24,483 nucleotides of DNA from Oscillospiraceae bacterium (GTDB lineage Bacteria > Bacillota > Clostridia > Oscillospirales > CAG-272): contig SVQS01000010.1 of the NCBI GenBank assembly GCA_015065205.1, forward strand, positions 1 through 24,483, read 5' to 3'. Below the pieces are notes generated by a model that was given only the letters and a program-made list of their open reading frames with translations, did not search any database and was not told where the DNA came from. Shown in pieces: positions 1 to 7,036 of the stretch. The stretch's first letter is position 1; every line of letters begins with the position of its first letter. A program made the position numbers and the translations under genes.

Positions 1-1555
1 GTGCGGAAAAGATACCGCCAACGATCAGAATAACGACGTCAGGCAAAAGCCCAAAGTAAATGAACATGATTTGAATGACGGTTCTGATCTGTTTTGCCGT
101 TGAGGTGGGGATAGAAAGGTCGATAAAGGTTGCTACGGCAGTGGAATAAAAGTCGAGTGTTACAATAAAGAGGATCCACGCAACCATCTCCAAGAAATTG
201 GTTTGCATCAGTATGGCAGAAATGAGCATAGCGGGCAAAAGGTCGAGTGCGCAAGAGACCGAGCCACCCAAAAGGGAATAGAACATTTTTGCCCAAGGGC
301 TTTCAGGTATCATAATAAAGCTATCCATTCCCGTATCCTGCGAGAGAGGATTGCCCAACGAGCGGAAGAAAGCAAGACCTGCAAGCACGAGTGCTACGGG
401 AATGAAGCTTTGTATTTCCGTAAAAAAGCGCAAAATGAATGCTGTACCAATACCTGCAATCAGGTAAGTGACTGTGGTTTTGGTGAAGATGCCGAGCGGA
501 GCAAAACGGAAGCGGTTATACATCGTTTTGAAAAAGTAGACGCTTGCGCCCCAACCGTGGCAGAGACCGTCTCGGCGGAGCTTTTCGCTGCGATCCTTAT
601 CCCTTTTTATGGCAACGGAATTTCCACTCTCGGCTGCGCGCTGCAACTCAGCAGTTTCTTCTGATTTTGCCATTGCATCCTCGTAAAAGTCCACTCGAAT
701 CGTCCAAATACCCCAAACGAGTACCACGGTGGTGGCAATCGACAACAGCAAAGAAATGATAAGATACAAAATGTTGCCCTCAATGGCAAACATACAAAAT
801 CCCTTGAGCCAGCCCCAAACGGGGATCCAGCGTGTGATGGAGGCGTTGAAGAATTGTATAGCGGCTGTCAGCGGATCTGTGCCCGAGCCCTTCCAATAGA
901 GCAAGAAGGCTACGCCGATAATGCCTACAAGTGCAAAAATGACGGGACGTATATACTTTTTTGTGTGTGGGTAGGTGGAGCTGACCGTGTAGAGCAGAAC
1001 CTGCAAGAGCTTGCTTAGTATCAACACAAGTCCCCACGTGAAAATAACAGCTATAGCTCCCAGCAGCGGCACACCGAGATTGATAACGAGATTGGGAACT
1101 TGGAACAGCAGATAGATGCTCAAAACGAGAGAGGTACCGATCTGCGTCATCAAACGGAACAAGAGGACGGATTGGGGCTTCATTGGGGAAGCGAAGAGTA
1201 AATTAACATCCGCCTGCAAAAAGACCGCACAGCCGTTTTTGTCGGCTGAAAGAGAGTTGAGGACGAATACCAACAAAATCACACCGCCTGCAATGAGTTC
1301 AATGATCTGCATCATCTCGACAACATCCTCTTCGGTCATCTCCTCATCGGGGGAGAACTCCTCATCAGGCAAGACTTCCTCTTCTACCTCGGGCGGCATT
1401 TCCTCTTCCGCAAGCTCATCCAAGGCGGCGGCACCGAGACCGATCAGCACTCCAAAGAGCAAGCATACCGCAAAGAATACGGCTACCCAGGTTTTGAACA
1501 GCTTGCGCAGCTGGTTTTTTACCGAGCAGAAGGCATAATAGAAAAACAGCTTCAT
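1..1555 (-). CDS. Putative ABC exporter membrane protein (PF16962-like), partial
   Basis: Multi-span membrane component of an ABC exporter, reading from ATG at 1555 and still open at the left edge (518 codons visible, C-terminus missing). It begins MKLFFYYAFCSVKNQ with a membrane segment at about residues 22-45, then many hydrophobic segments. The phrase LFASPMKPQSVLLFRL after the second segment is typical of the large 'putative ABC exporter' family (PF16962) that pairs with an EcsA-type ATPase. Its ATG overlaps the TGA of the upstream ATPase (1552-1555, ATGA), so the two are translationally coupled and probably form one transporter. Oddity: residues 46-80 are extremely acidic (about 20 Asp/Glu in 35), in the loop between the first two membrane segments. 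The substrate cannot be read from the sequence. Family assignment is from recognised motifs only. Confidence 0.82.
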   Translation of the reverse strand, partial: MKLFFYYAFCSVKNQLRKLFKTWVAVFFAVCLLFGVLIGLGAAALDELAEEEMPPEVEEEVLPDEEFSPDEEMTEEDVVEMMQIIELIAGGVILLVFVLNSLSADKNGCAVFLQADVNLLFASPMKPQSVLLFRLMTQIGTSLVLSIYLLFQVPNLVINLGVPLLGAIAVIFTWGLVLILSKLLQVLLYTVSSTYPHTKKYIRPVIFALVGIIGVAFLLYWKGSGTDPLTAAIQFFNASITRWIPVWGWLKGFCMFAIEGNILYLIISLLLSIATTVVLVWGIWTIRVDFYEDAMAKSEETAELQRAAESGNSVAIKRDKDRSEKLRRDGLCHGWGASVYFFKTMYNRFRFAPLGIFTKTTVTYLIAGIGTAFILRFFTEIQSFIPVALVLAGLAFFRSLGNPLSQDTGMDSFIMIPESPWAKMFYSLLGGSVSCALDLLPAMLISAILMQTNFLEMVAWILFIVTLDFYSTAVATFIDLSIPTSTAKQIRTVIQIMFIYFGLLPDVVILIVGGIFSA

Positions 1556-2298
1556 TGTGCAGCATCCTCCGCATCGGGGGTAGGAGCTTCCGCCTCTCTT
1601 GCAATGCCTTCGGTCACCTCAAAAAAGAGCTCCTCAAGTGTTTTGTTCTGCGCTTCCAGTTCTTCACGGGTAACGTTTGCACGCAGTGTTCCGTTTTGCA
1701 TGATGATGGTGCGATCCCATAGCATATCTATGCTGTCAATGATGTGTGTACTGATCAGCAGGGTACGTCCTTCGGCACGCATTTCCGAGAACATTTGTTT
1801 AAGTTCTTTAATGGCGTGCGGATCAAGACCGATCATCGGCTCGTCGAGCAACAGCATCTTTGGGCGAGGCAACAGACCGAGACAGATGTTCAGCTTTTGC
1901 TGCATACCTTTTGAGAGCTCATCTCCAAATTTGCGTTTTTTGTCGTCAAGCTCAAATCTTTTCAAAAGCTCATCGGCATATGCCTTGTAGTCGGTCAGGC
2001 GGTAGGCACGTGCCACAAATTCCATATGCTCCGAAACGGTGAGGTTCGGGTAAAGCGAGGGGAGCTCGGGAATGTAACCCAAAAGACGCCGTGCATCGGT
2101 GGTTTTATTGGGAATGCCGCCAACGGAGATATCACCGTCATAGCGCAAAAAGCCGATCACAGCCTTCATCAATGTGCTCTTACCGGCACCGTTTGGACCC
2201 AAGAGGACGGTAACGCTACCGGGGGTCAGATCAAAACTGATATCATTGCAAGCAATCAGCTTGCCGTATTTTTTTGTGACGTGAGAAACGTGTAGCAT
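1552..2298 (-). CDS. ABC transporter ATP-binding protein, EcsA-like
   Basis: Nucleotide-binding subunit of an ABC exporter, 248 residues from ATG 2298. Walker A GPNGAGKST is at residues 34-42, the signature LSKGMQQK near 128-135, Walker B LLLDEP near 149-154, and the switch histidine in STH near 185. The usual Q-loop glutamine is absent: the motif reads YIPELPSLYP. EcsA-type exporters also carry a YIPE form here, so this is likely family-normal. An in-frame ATG at 2346 would add 16 residues, but it lies inside the promoter -10 region. The start at 2298 gives the typical N-terminus MLHVSHVTKKYG, with AAAGGA about 11 bases upstream. First gene of the operon; coupled by ATGA overlap to the exporter membrane protein. 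Confidence 0.92.
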   Translation of the reverse strand: MLHVSHVTKKYGKLIACNDISFDLTPGSVTVLLGPNGAGKSTLMKAVIGFLRYDGDISVGGIPNKTTDARRLLGYIPELPSLYPNLTVSEHMEFVARAYRLTDYKAYADELLKRFELDDKKRKFGDELSKGMQQKLNICLGLLPRPKMLLLDEPMIGLDPHAIKELKQMFSEMRAEGRTLLISTHIIDSIDMLWDRTIIMQNGTLRANVTREELEAQNKTLEELFFEVTEGIAREAEAPTPDAEDAAQ

Positions 2299-2334
2299 GA
2301 TCAAATCGTTCCTTTCGTTTGCAAGTGATGCCTT

Positions 2335-2363
2335 ATTATAGCACAACCGCGAATATTTTGCAA
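2335..2363 (-). promoter_or_regulatory. Sigma-A promoter of the exporter operon
   Basis: On the minus strand, TTGCAA (2358-2363), a 17 bp spacer and a perfect TATAAT (2335-2340) lie 37 bases before the ATPase start at 2298. It faces away from the promoter at 2391-2419, giving a compact divergent regulatory region. Confidence 0.82.
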
Positions 2364-2390
2364 CATATTTGAAAAGATTTTGAAAAATTG

Positions 2391-2419
2391 TTGCACAATA
2401 GTGTGTGGTGTGTTATAAT
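2391..2419 (+). promoter_or_regulatory. Sigma-A promoter of the 2454 gene
   Basis: TTGCAC (2391-2396), 17 bp spacer, perfect TATAAT (2414-2419), followed by a purine-rich AAGGGGGG about 10-15 bases before ATG 2454. Divergent from the promoter at 2335-2363; the two -35 boxes are only 27 bp apart, so their use may be mutually influenced. Confidence 0.85.
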
Positions 2420-2453
2420 GGAGTGAACAATGACGAAGGGGGGCCTTTTTTGA

Positions 2454-3044
2454 ATGAAGATCGATTGGATAAAATTAAAAGAACAATGCAAAAAGTATAT
2501 TTGGCATAATCTGCTTGTGCTTTTGTGCGGTGTTTTGTCGCTTGCCTTTTTGACGTTGGCTGTTGTGGCTTTATTCTCAACTCAAAAGAATGAGGAGATT
2601 GCCGTTAAGGAAACATTCGACGTTTCGTCGGCATCGCTGGATGCCGACGGTAAAAAGTTTGTTTCGCAGCTGAGTGGTTATCTTATCAATTACGGTGATA
2701 AAAAAGCAGAGGTCGACAGCATCATCGTGGTGGTCGGCGACGGCCGCGAGCGCGAGGAAATCAAACTCGACGGAATGATGCTTCATCCTCGTCTTGCCGA
2801 ACAGATTCGCTACGAGTGGCAAACAAACTTTGCATTTGATCGCGTTCATTCGGTAACGGCAGTGGTTGACGGTGGACGTCAGCTGCTTGCAAACAGCACC
2901 GCCGAATGGGAATTCACCCCCGATGTTGTGATTTACGCAATTTTTTGCGCAATCTTCTGCTTTGGTACGGTGTTCACTTTCAAAAAGCGTTACTACCGCT
3001 ACCAAGAGGATTTGATTGCGGCACGCTCTGCACAAGAACAATAA
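2454..3044 (+). CDS. Small membrane protein of unknown function
   Basis: 196 residues; no family recognised. There are two predicted membrane segments, at about 17-42 (LLVLLCGVLSLAFLTLAVVAL) and about 157-175 (VVIYAIFCAIFCFGTVFTF). Between them is a roughly 110-residue soluble region, with basic residues at the extreme N-terminus and after the second segment (FKKRYYRY). By the positive-inside rule both ends are cytoplasmic and the middle is outside. The start is the ATG at 2454, preceded by a G-rich ribosome site (AAGGGGGG) at a rather long distance. The gene is monocistronic, with its own promoter at 2391-2419 and a bidirectional terminator at 3049-3090. It is divergent from the exporter operon, which may imply related regulation but not a shared function. 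Confidence 0.75.
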   Translation: MKIDWIKLKEQCKKYIWHNLLVLLCGVLSLAFLTLAVVALFSTQKNEEIAVKETFDVSSASLDADGKKFVSQLSGYLINYGDKKAEVDSIIVVVGDGREREEIKLDGMMLHPRLAEQIRYEWQTNFAFDRVHSVTAVVDGGRQLLANSTAEWEFTPDVVIYAIFCAIFCFGTVFTFKKRYYRYQEDLIAARSAQEQ

Positions 3045-3048
3045 AAGT

Positions 3049-3090
3049 AAAAAGGCCGGACAGTGCCAAGCATTGTCCGGCCCGTTTTTT
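3049..3090. terminator. Bidirectional intrinsic terminator
   Basis: A 12 bp stem GGCCGGACAGTG/CATTGTCCGGCC (one G-T pair; 3054-3065 with 3071-3082) has loop CCAAG. T6 follows on the plus strand (3085-3090), and A5 at 3049-3053 gives a U-tract on the minus strand. It serves the converging genes ending at 3044 and 3109. Confidence 0.93.
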
Positions 3091-3108
3091 GTGGGACGTG
3101 GTCTAAAA

Positions 3109-3963
3109 TCAGATGGTTCCGCTTACGGTGAGTGTTGTTACACCGGGTGTAACAGACCAAACGCCTGTTACGGGATCCTGCGTATAGGTTGCGGCAGGAA
3201 CGGTGATAACACCGGGAACGGTGGCAAAATCACCCTCGGTGATGGCATAGGTGTATCCTGTACCCTCAGCGAGCTCCACACCGTCAAGCACAACGGTCAA
3301 GTTCGAAAGAACAGGCAAAAAGGTGTCTGTCAGGGTTACGTTTGCCGAGGCATCGGCGGGAGCGTTACCGCTGTTGCGAATGACAAAGGTGTAAGTCACA
3401 ACACCGTTCTCTGCTACGGGAACGGGGCTGATGCTCTTTGTAATAGTGAGTACAGGCTCTGCCACGGGGGTGATGGTCTCTGTCACGGTCAAGGGCGTGG
3501 AAATGCCACCGCCTGTAACGGTAGCTGTGTTGATGATACTGTCTGTCTCGCCAAGAGGTGCAAAAGCGGTGACGTTTGCCTCATAAATGAGCACCATATT
3601 GCTGTTTGCGGGCAGAGTGATATCGCTGAATACAAGGGGAGGACCTACCACAACAGTGGGAGCGGCTTGTAGAACGCCATTGATATAAAGACGAGCAGAG
3701 CCGTCCTTATAGGTCAGGGGATAGAGTGTCGTTTCGCCAAACGTGTAAGCACCGAGGTTATCGCTAACGGTAATGCCGCTAACGGGTGTAGCACCTGCAT
3801 TGATTGCGCTGATGACGTAGGTGACATCACCGCCGGGGGTATAGGTGTTTGTTACGGCGGTCTTGTCGGCAGAAAGCACATCCAAAACCTCACCTACCGC
3901 AACGTTAGAGTTAATGACTGCGTTGTTATATGATAACTGCGCTTGATTTGTAAATTGCGCCAT
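3109..3963 (-). CDS. Two-repeat DUF11 protein without signal peptide
   Basis: 284 residues, about 29 kDa. Two DUF11-type beta-sandwich repeats fill the protein: about residues 31-167 (opening ADKTAVTNTYTPGGDVTYVI) and about 171-284 (opening LTITKSISPVPVAENGVVTY, then RNSGNAPADASANVTLTDTF). The short N-terminus MAQFTNQAQLSYNNAVINSN is not a signal peptide, and no membrane segment, sortase motif or cysteine is visible. It is acidic and poor in lysine. The start at 3963 is supported by AAGGAG five bases upstream. DUF11 proteins are usually secreted surface proteins; a signal-less one in a spore-former could instead be assembled from the mother-cell cytoplasm onto the spore surface. That is inference, helped by a sigma-E-like -10 element (4010-4017) and a SpoIIQ-like neighbour. 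Transcription ends at the shared terminator 3049-3090. Confidence 0.85.
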   Translation of the reverse strand: MAQFTNQAQLSYNNAVINSNVAVGEVLDVLSADKTAVTNTYTPGGDVTYVISAINAGATPVSGITVSDNLGAYTFGETTLYPLTYKDGSARLYINGVLQAAPTVVVGPPLVFSDITLPANSNMVLIYEANVTAFAPLGETDSIINTATVTGGGISTPLTVTETITPVAEPVLTITKSISPVPVAENGVVTYTFVIRNSGNAPADASANVTLTDTFLPVLSNLTVVLDGVELAEGTGYTYAITEGDFATVPGVITVPAATYTQDPVTGVWSVTPGVTTLTVSGTI

Positions 3964-4009
3964 GGTTTCTCCTTTTTTGTTGATATTTGAGGTTGCATAA
4001 CCTCACTAC

Positions 4010-4017
4010 AGTGTATG
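4010..4017 (-). promoter_or_regulatory. Sigma-E-like -10 element upstream of the DUF11 gene (tentative)
   Basis: On the minus strand CATACACT matches the sigma-E -10 consensus CATACAnT, 46 bases before the DUF11 start. No convincing sigma-E -35 is seen 14 bp upstream (TGTGCCCT), and no sigma-A promoter is evident either. The same ten bases, GCATACACTG, recur upstream of the lipase gene at 14034-14043. Confidence 0.3.
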
Positions 4018-4040
4018 CGCGAAAGGATGGAAGGGCACAC

Positions 4041-4069
4041 AAAAAGCGGATGCCGCAGAGCATCCGCTT
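4041..4069 (-). terminator. Intrinsic terminator of the SpoIIQ-like gene
   Basis: Ten-pair stem AAGCGGATGC/GCATCCGCTT (4044-4053 with 4060-4069) with a 6-base loop. Read on the minus strand it ends in T5 (4041-4045), 15 bases beyond the stop of the M23 gene. Confidence 0.88.
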
Positions 4070-4083
4070 GGTTTGTTTTTAAT

Positions 4084-4806
4084 TTATTTGTCTGCTTCAG
4101 ACTCATAAATAGAGTCTTCAGTCAGTGCTGAGAGAACTTCCTGACTGAAATATTCCAAAGGATCTACCTGCAGGCCCTTAACGGTCATTTCCATGTGCAG
4201 ATGAGGCTCCTCTGCGATCTCGATCATAGCGGTGTCGCCAACGCTTCCCAGCAGTTGACCCGCTTCCACCTCAGCACCAACGGTAATGCCGTCGGCAAAC
4301 TCTTTTGAGAGGTTTTTGTAGACTGTTACAGCATCTCCCGTGTGAGAAAGAGCTACGCTCCATCCCATCATAGGGTCTTCCCAAATCTGCGCAACGGTTC
4401 CAGCAGCCATCGCACAAACGGGAGCGGCTTCCTCGGTGGCAATGTCAATGCCAAGGTGCACGCGATATTCGTTCAGTGTAGGGGAGAAGACCTGTGTATC
4501 AACGCTATGCTTTTTGGAGAGCACACCGAGAACGGGCAGGGCAAACTCGGGAATGGTGTTGTTCAGGGTGGGCTTATCATCCTCTCCTGCTTGAGGAGGT
4601 GGTGTGGTTTGTTCGGGTGTAGGTGTAGTGATGGCGGGAGGTGTGGTGTCGATCGCATCCTTGTTTGCGCGATTGTTGACAGCGGTGATGATGAGGACTA
4701 CGGAGATGGAGAGAAGCACGATAATGGCGGAAAGGTAAACCGCGCGATTTACACGAATGTGCTTCAGCTTTTTGAAGAATTGAGATTCTTTCCAGTTCTT
4801 TTGCAT
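4084..4806 (-). CDS. spoIIQ: M23/LytM-domain protein, SpoIIQ-like
   Basis: 240 residues from ATG 4806, chosen because AAAGGAG lies seven bases upstream. An in-frame ATG at 4956 would add 50 arginine-rich residues and read through the promoter. The N-terminal membrane anchor is at about 22-42, followed by a Thr/Pro-rich linker (54-72) and an M23 domain (about 85-215). The zinc ligands look intact: HxxxD at 117-121 (HLGID) and HLH at 202-204. The usual YxH catalytic histidine is replaced: VYKNLS at 162-167. A VY..LS phrase at this place is what I recall from SpoIIQ, which sits in the forespore membrane, binds SpoIIIAH in the engulfment channel, and is transcribed by sigma-F. The sigma-F-like promoter at 4888-4915 supports this. 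The alternative is a general cell-wall endopeptidase. No spoIIID or mreB, frequent neighbours in Clostridia, is nearby. Confidence 0.72.
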   Translation of the reverse strand: MQKNWKESQFFKKLKHIRVNRAVYLSAIIVLLSISVVLIITAVNNRANKDAIDTTPPAITTPTPEQTTPPPQAGEDDKPTLNNTIPEFALPVLGVLSKKHSVDTQVFSPTLNEYRVHLGIDIATEEAAPVCAMAAGTVAQIWEDPMMGWSVALSHTGDAVTVYKNLSKEFADGITVGAEVEAGQLLGSVGDTAMIEIAEEPHLHMEMTVKGLQVDPLEYFSQEVLSALTEDSIYESEADK

Positions 4807-4887
4807 TTTGATACTCCTTTTGGTATGATGATATTGCGCCCGCGGGGTTGGATGAGAAAAATCCCACTCGCGCGTCTTGCTGTCTTT

Positions 4888-4915
4888 ATTTTTTCCTCTT
4901 GTGGGCGTTTTATAC
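4888..4915 (-). promoter_or_regulatory. Sigma-F-like promoter of the SpoIIQ-like gene
   Basis: On the minus strand, GTATA (4911-4915), a 14 bp spacer and GGAAAAAAT (4888-4896) fit the sigma-F pattern GYATA-N14-16-GGnnAnAnT. It leaves a leader of about 75 bases before ATG 4806. No sigma-A-type TTGACA/TATAAT pair is visible here. The interval 4807-5092 holds no gene; besides this promoter and the one near 5003-5031 it has a weak hairpin (GTGAAAA...TTTTCAC) near 4935-4957. Confidence 0.6.
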
Positions 4916-5002
4916 AGTGCGCGTAATTTTTTTGTGAAAAGACACGTATTTTTCACAGGAAAATCAGAACAGAGCCTAACATTTTTTGTTCTTGTTCATC
5001 AT

Positions 5003-5031
5003 TTAGCCATATATGTATGCTAAAATATAAT
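5003..5031 (+). promoter_or_regulatory. Probable promoter of the Gld-like operon
   Basis: A perfect TATAAT at 5026-5031 lies 17 bp after a weak -35 (TTAGCC, 5003-5008), in an AT-rich stretch about 60 bases upstream of ATG 5093. The -10 is good but the -35 is poor, so strength or activator dependence is uncertain. Confidence 0.45.
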
Positions 5032-5092
5032 TTGAATTATAAAATGGGGGCAGAATCGCTCCCGAACCAGTCAGAAAGGATAGTACCCTCTC

Positions 5093-6190
5093 ATGATAAA
5101 AATCGAACATCTTGTAAAAAATTACGGCAACACCTGCGCGGTGGATGATATTAGCTTTGCGGTAGAAGAAGGCGAAATTGTTGGCTTCTTGGGCCCCAAC
5201 GGTGCGGGTAAGAGTACCACGATGAACATTCTTACAGGATACCTTTCCTCTACCTCGGGCAAGGCTTGCATTGCAGGCATCGACATTCTCAGCGATCCTA
5301 TCGGTGCCAAAAAGCTGATCGGGTATCTGCCCGAGCAACCCCCTCTCTATTTGGATATGACAGTTGGGGAATATCTTAACTTTGCATACGACCTCAAATG
5401 CTGTAAGTTGGATCGCGAAGCGCACCTGAAGACCATTTGCGAAACGGTAAAGATCAGCGATATGTATCACAAGCTTATCCGCACCCTTTCCAAGGGTTAC
5501 CGCCAAAGAGTCGGTATTGCGCAGGCACTGATCGGCAATCCCAAGGTCATCATTTTCGATGAGCCAACCGTTGGTCTCGACCCCAAGCAGATTATCGAGA
5601 TCAGAAACCTTATCCGCAGCTTGGGCAAGGCGCACACGGTCATTCTTTCCACACACATCCTGCAAGAGGTGCAGGCTGTTTGTGACCGTATTGTGATTAT
5701 CAACAAGGGCAAGATCGTTGCCAATGAAAAGACCGAAAACATTGCCAACGTAATGAGCCGCAATCGTCGTTTCAACGTCAAAATCGTTGGACCTCAAAAG
5801 GATGTACTTGCAATGCTTCGCTCTATGCCCGGCATCACCTATGCCGAGACCTTGGCAGAACGCGACGGTGATGCATACGCCTATATGATCGAAAGCGACA
5901 GCGGTATTGATATTCGCAAAAAACTGTTCTATCAGTTGGTTGAGCGCAACTGGCCGCTGATCGGCATGGAATCGATGGGTATGAGCCTTGAGGATATCTT
6001 TATTTCGGTTGTTGACCACTCCGAGGAGAGAAAGACGCTCGGTGCAGCACGTGAGCGCGTAGCGCGCAAGAATCGCAGAGCCATGGCTGCAAATCAGGAA
6101 AAAGAACTGGGTGCCGCACTCTTTGCCGATGCCGAACGCCAAAGAGCAGAGGCAGCCAAAACTGCCGACGAAGATATTGACGAAGAGTAA
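5093..6190 (+). CDS. ABC transporter ATPase, GldA-like
   Basis: 365 residues. ATPase motifs are complete: Walker A GPNGAGKST 34-42, Q-loop YLPEQPPLY with Q82, signature LSKGYRQR 132-139, Walker B VIIFDEP 152-158, D-loop GLDP 161-164 and switch H188. A GldA-type C-terminal domain follows to about 310. A further 50 residues, highly charged and Ala/Glu/Arg-rich (SEERKTLGAARERVARKNRR... to DEDIDEE), make it longer than the usual ~300 and probably form a helical tail. It would power the permease at 6245. Ribosome site AAAGGA lies about 12 bases upstream of ATG 5093. It is the first of five co-directional genes with gaps of 54, 21, 30 and 42 bp. The GldA label is by resemblance; no gliding function is implied. 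Confidence 0.9.
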   Translation: MIKIEHLVKNYGNTCAVDDISFAVEEGEIVGFLGPNGAGKSTTMNILTGYLSSTSGKACIAGIDILSDPIGAKKLIGYLPEQPPLYLDMTVGEYLNFAYDLKCCKLDREAHLKTICETVKISDMYHKLIRTLSKGYRQRVGIAQALIGNPKVIIFDEPTVGLDPKQIIEIRNLIRSLGKAHTVILSTHILQEVQAVCDRIVIINKGKIVANEKTENIANVMSRNRRFNVKIVGPQKDVLAMLRSMPGITYAETLAERDGDAYAYMIESDSGIDIRKKLFYQLVERNWPLIGMESMGMSLEDIFISVVDHSEERKTLGAARERVARKNRRAMAANQEKELGAALFADAERQRAEAAKTADEDIDEE

Positions 6191-6244
6191 TTTGTTAGTC
6201 TTTGCACGCTCATTCACTTATTAACAGAAAGGAATTGCTGTTTT

Positions 6245-7015
6245 ATGTTTGCTATTTATCGAAAAGAGCTATCCTCTTATTTCATCAATCCCATCGGATA
6301 TATCTATTTGGGAATCTTTTTGGTGTTCTCGGCTCTTTTGTGTTGCTACACGACCATCATTGCAGGTACTTATAACACCAGCCAATACTTTTTCTATCTC
6401 ATCATCGCTTTTGTCATTCTCATTCCTCTTTTGACGATGAGATTGTTTGCCGAGGAGAAGAAAATGCGTACCGAGCAAATGCTCCTGACCGCGCCTGTTA
6501 CCATCACAGGTATGGTTCTTGGTAAATATTTTGCGGCTCTTACGTTATTTGTGGGCGGTGTGTTGCTTTCCTGCATCAATTTCATCCCCCTTTACGTAAT
6601 CGCAAATGCTGAGCGCGGCGGAACTGATTATTCCCTGACACATATTGGCCCCGTAACGGGACAGATCGTCGGTTCGCTTTTGGCTCTCATTCTTTTGGGG
6701 GCGGCCCTGATTGCCATTGGAACCTTTATTTCGGCTATGACCGAAAATCAGCTTTCGGCGGCTGTTATTACCATTGGTGTGATTGCTGCTATGGTTTTCC
6801 TCAACGTATTCAACACGCTGACCGACGCCAGCGGACAACCTATTATCGGTAGTTACGCAATTCGCTTTGTGATTGACTGGGTATCGGTGCTCAGCCGTTA
6901 TACCAACTTTAGCGCAGGCGTGTTTGACTATGCGGCACTTCTGTATTATGCATCACTGACCTTTGTGTTCCTGTTCCTGACTATCCGTGTTTACGAAAAG
7001 CGTCGTTGGGGTTGA
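6245..7015 (+). CDS. ABC-2 type permease, GldF-like
   Basis: 256 residues with six hydrophobic segments (about 18-36, 47-68, 95-118, 140-165, 172-192, 226-246). The N-terminus MFAIYRKELSSYFINPIGYI is the characteristic GldF-type opening (KEL..YF.SPIGYI), and the cytosolic loop MRLFAEEKKMRTEQMLLTAP is the coupling region seen in this family. It forms the membrane channel for the ATPase encoded just upstream. Ribosome site AAAGGA precedes ATG 6245. Fourth-frame readings inside this gene are shadows. Substrate unknown. Confidence 0.9.
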   Translation: MFAIYRKELSSYFINPIGYIYLGIFLVFSALLCCYTTIIAGTYNTSQYFFYLIIAFVILIPLLTMRLFAEEKKMRTEQMLLTAPVTITGMVLGKYFAALTLFVGGVLLSCINFIPLYVIANAERGGTDYSLTHIGPVTGQIVGSLLALILLGAALIAIGTFISAMTENQLSAAVITIGVIAAMVFLNVFNTLTDASGQPIIGSYAIRFVIDWVSVLSRYTNFSAGVFDYAALLYYASLTFVFLFLTIRVYEKRRWG

Positions 7016-7036
7016 TGCATTGGAGGAATAGCATTT

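Noticed and set aside
3109..3963. Secreted adhesin reading of the DUF11 protein
   Set aside because: The start is well fixed by its ribosome site and there is no signal peptide, LPXTG, S-layer or membrane anchor; the in-frame sequence upstream is non-coding.
4084..4956. M23 gene start at 4956
   Set aside because: The added 50 residues are arginine-rich and unlike a protein N-terminus, pass through the sigma-F-like promoter and lack a ribosome site; ATG 4806 has AAAGGAG.
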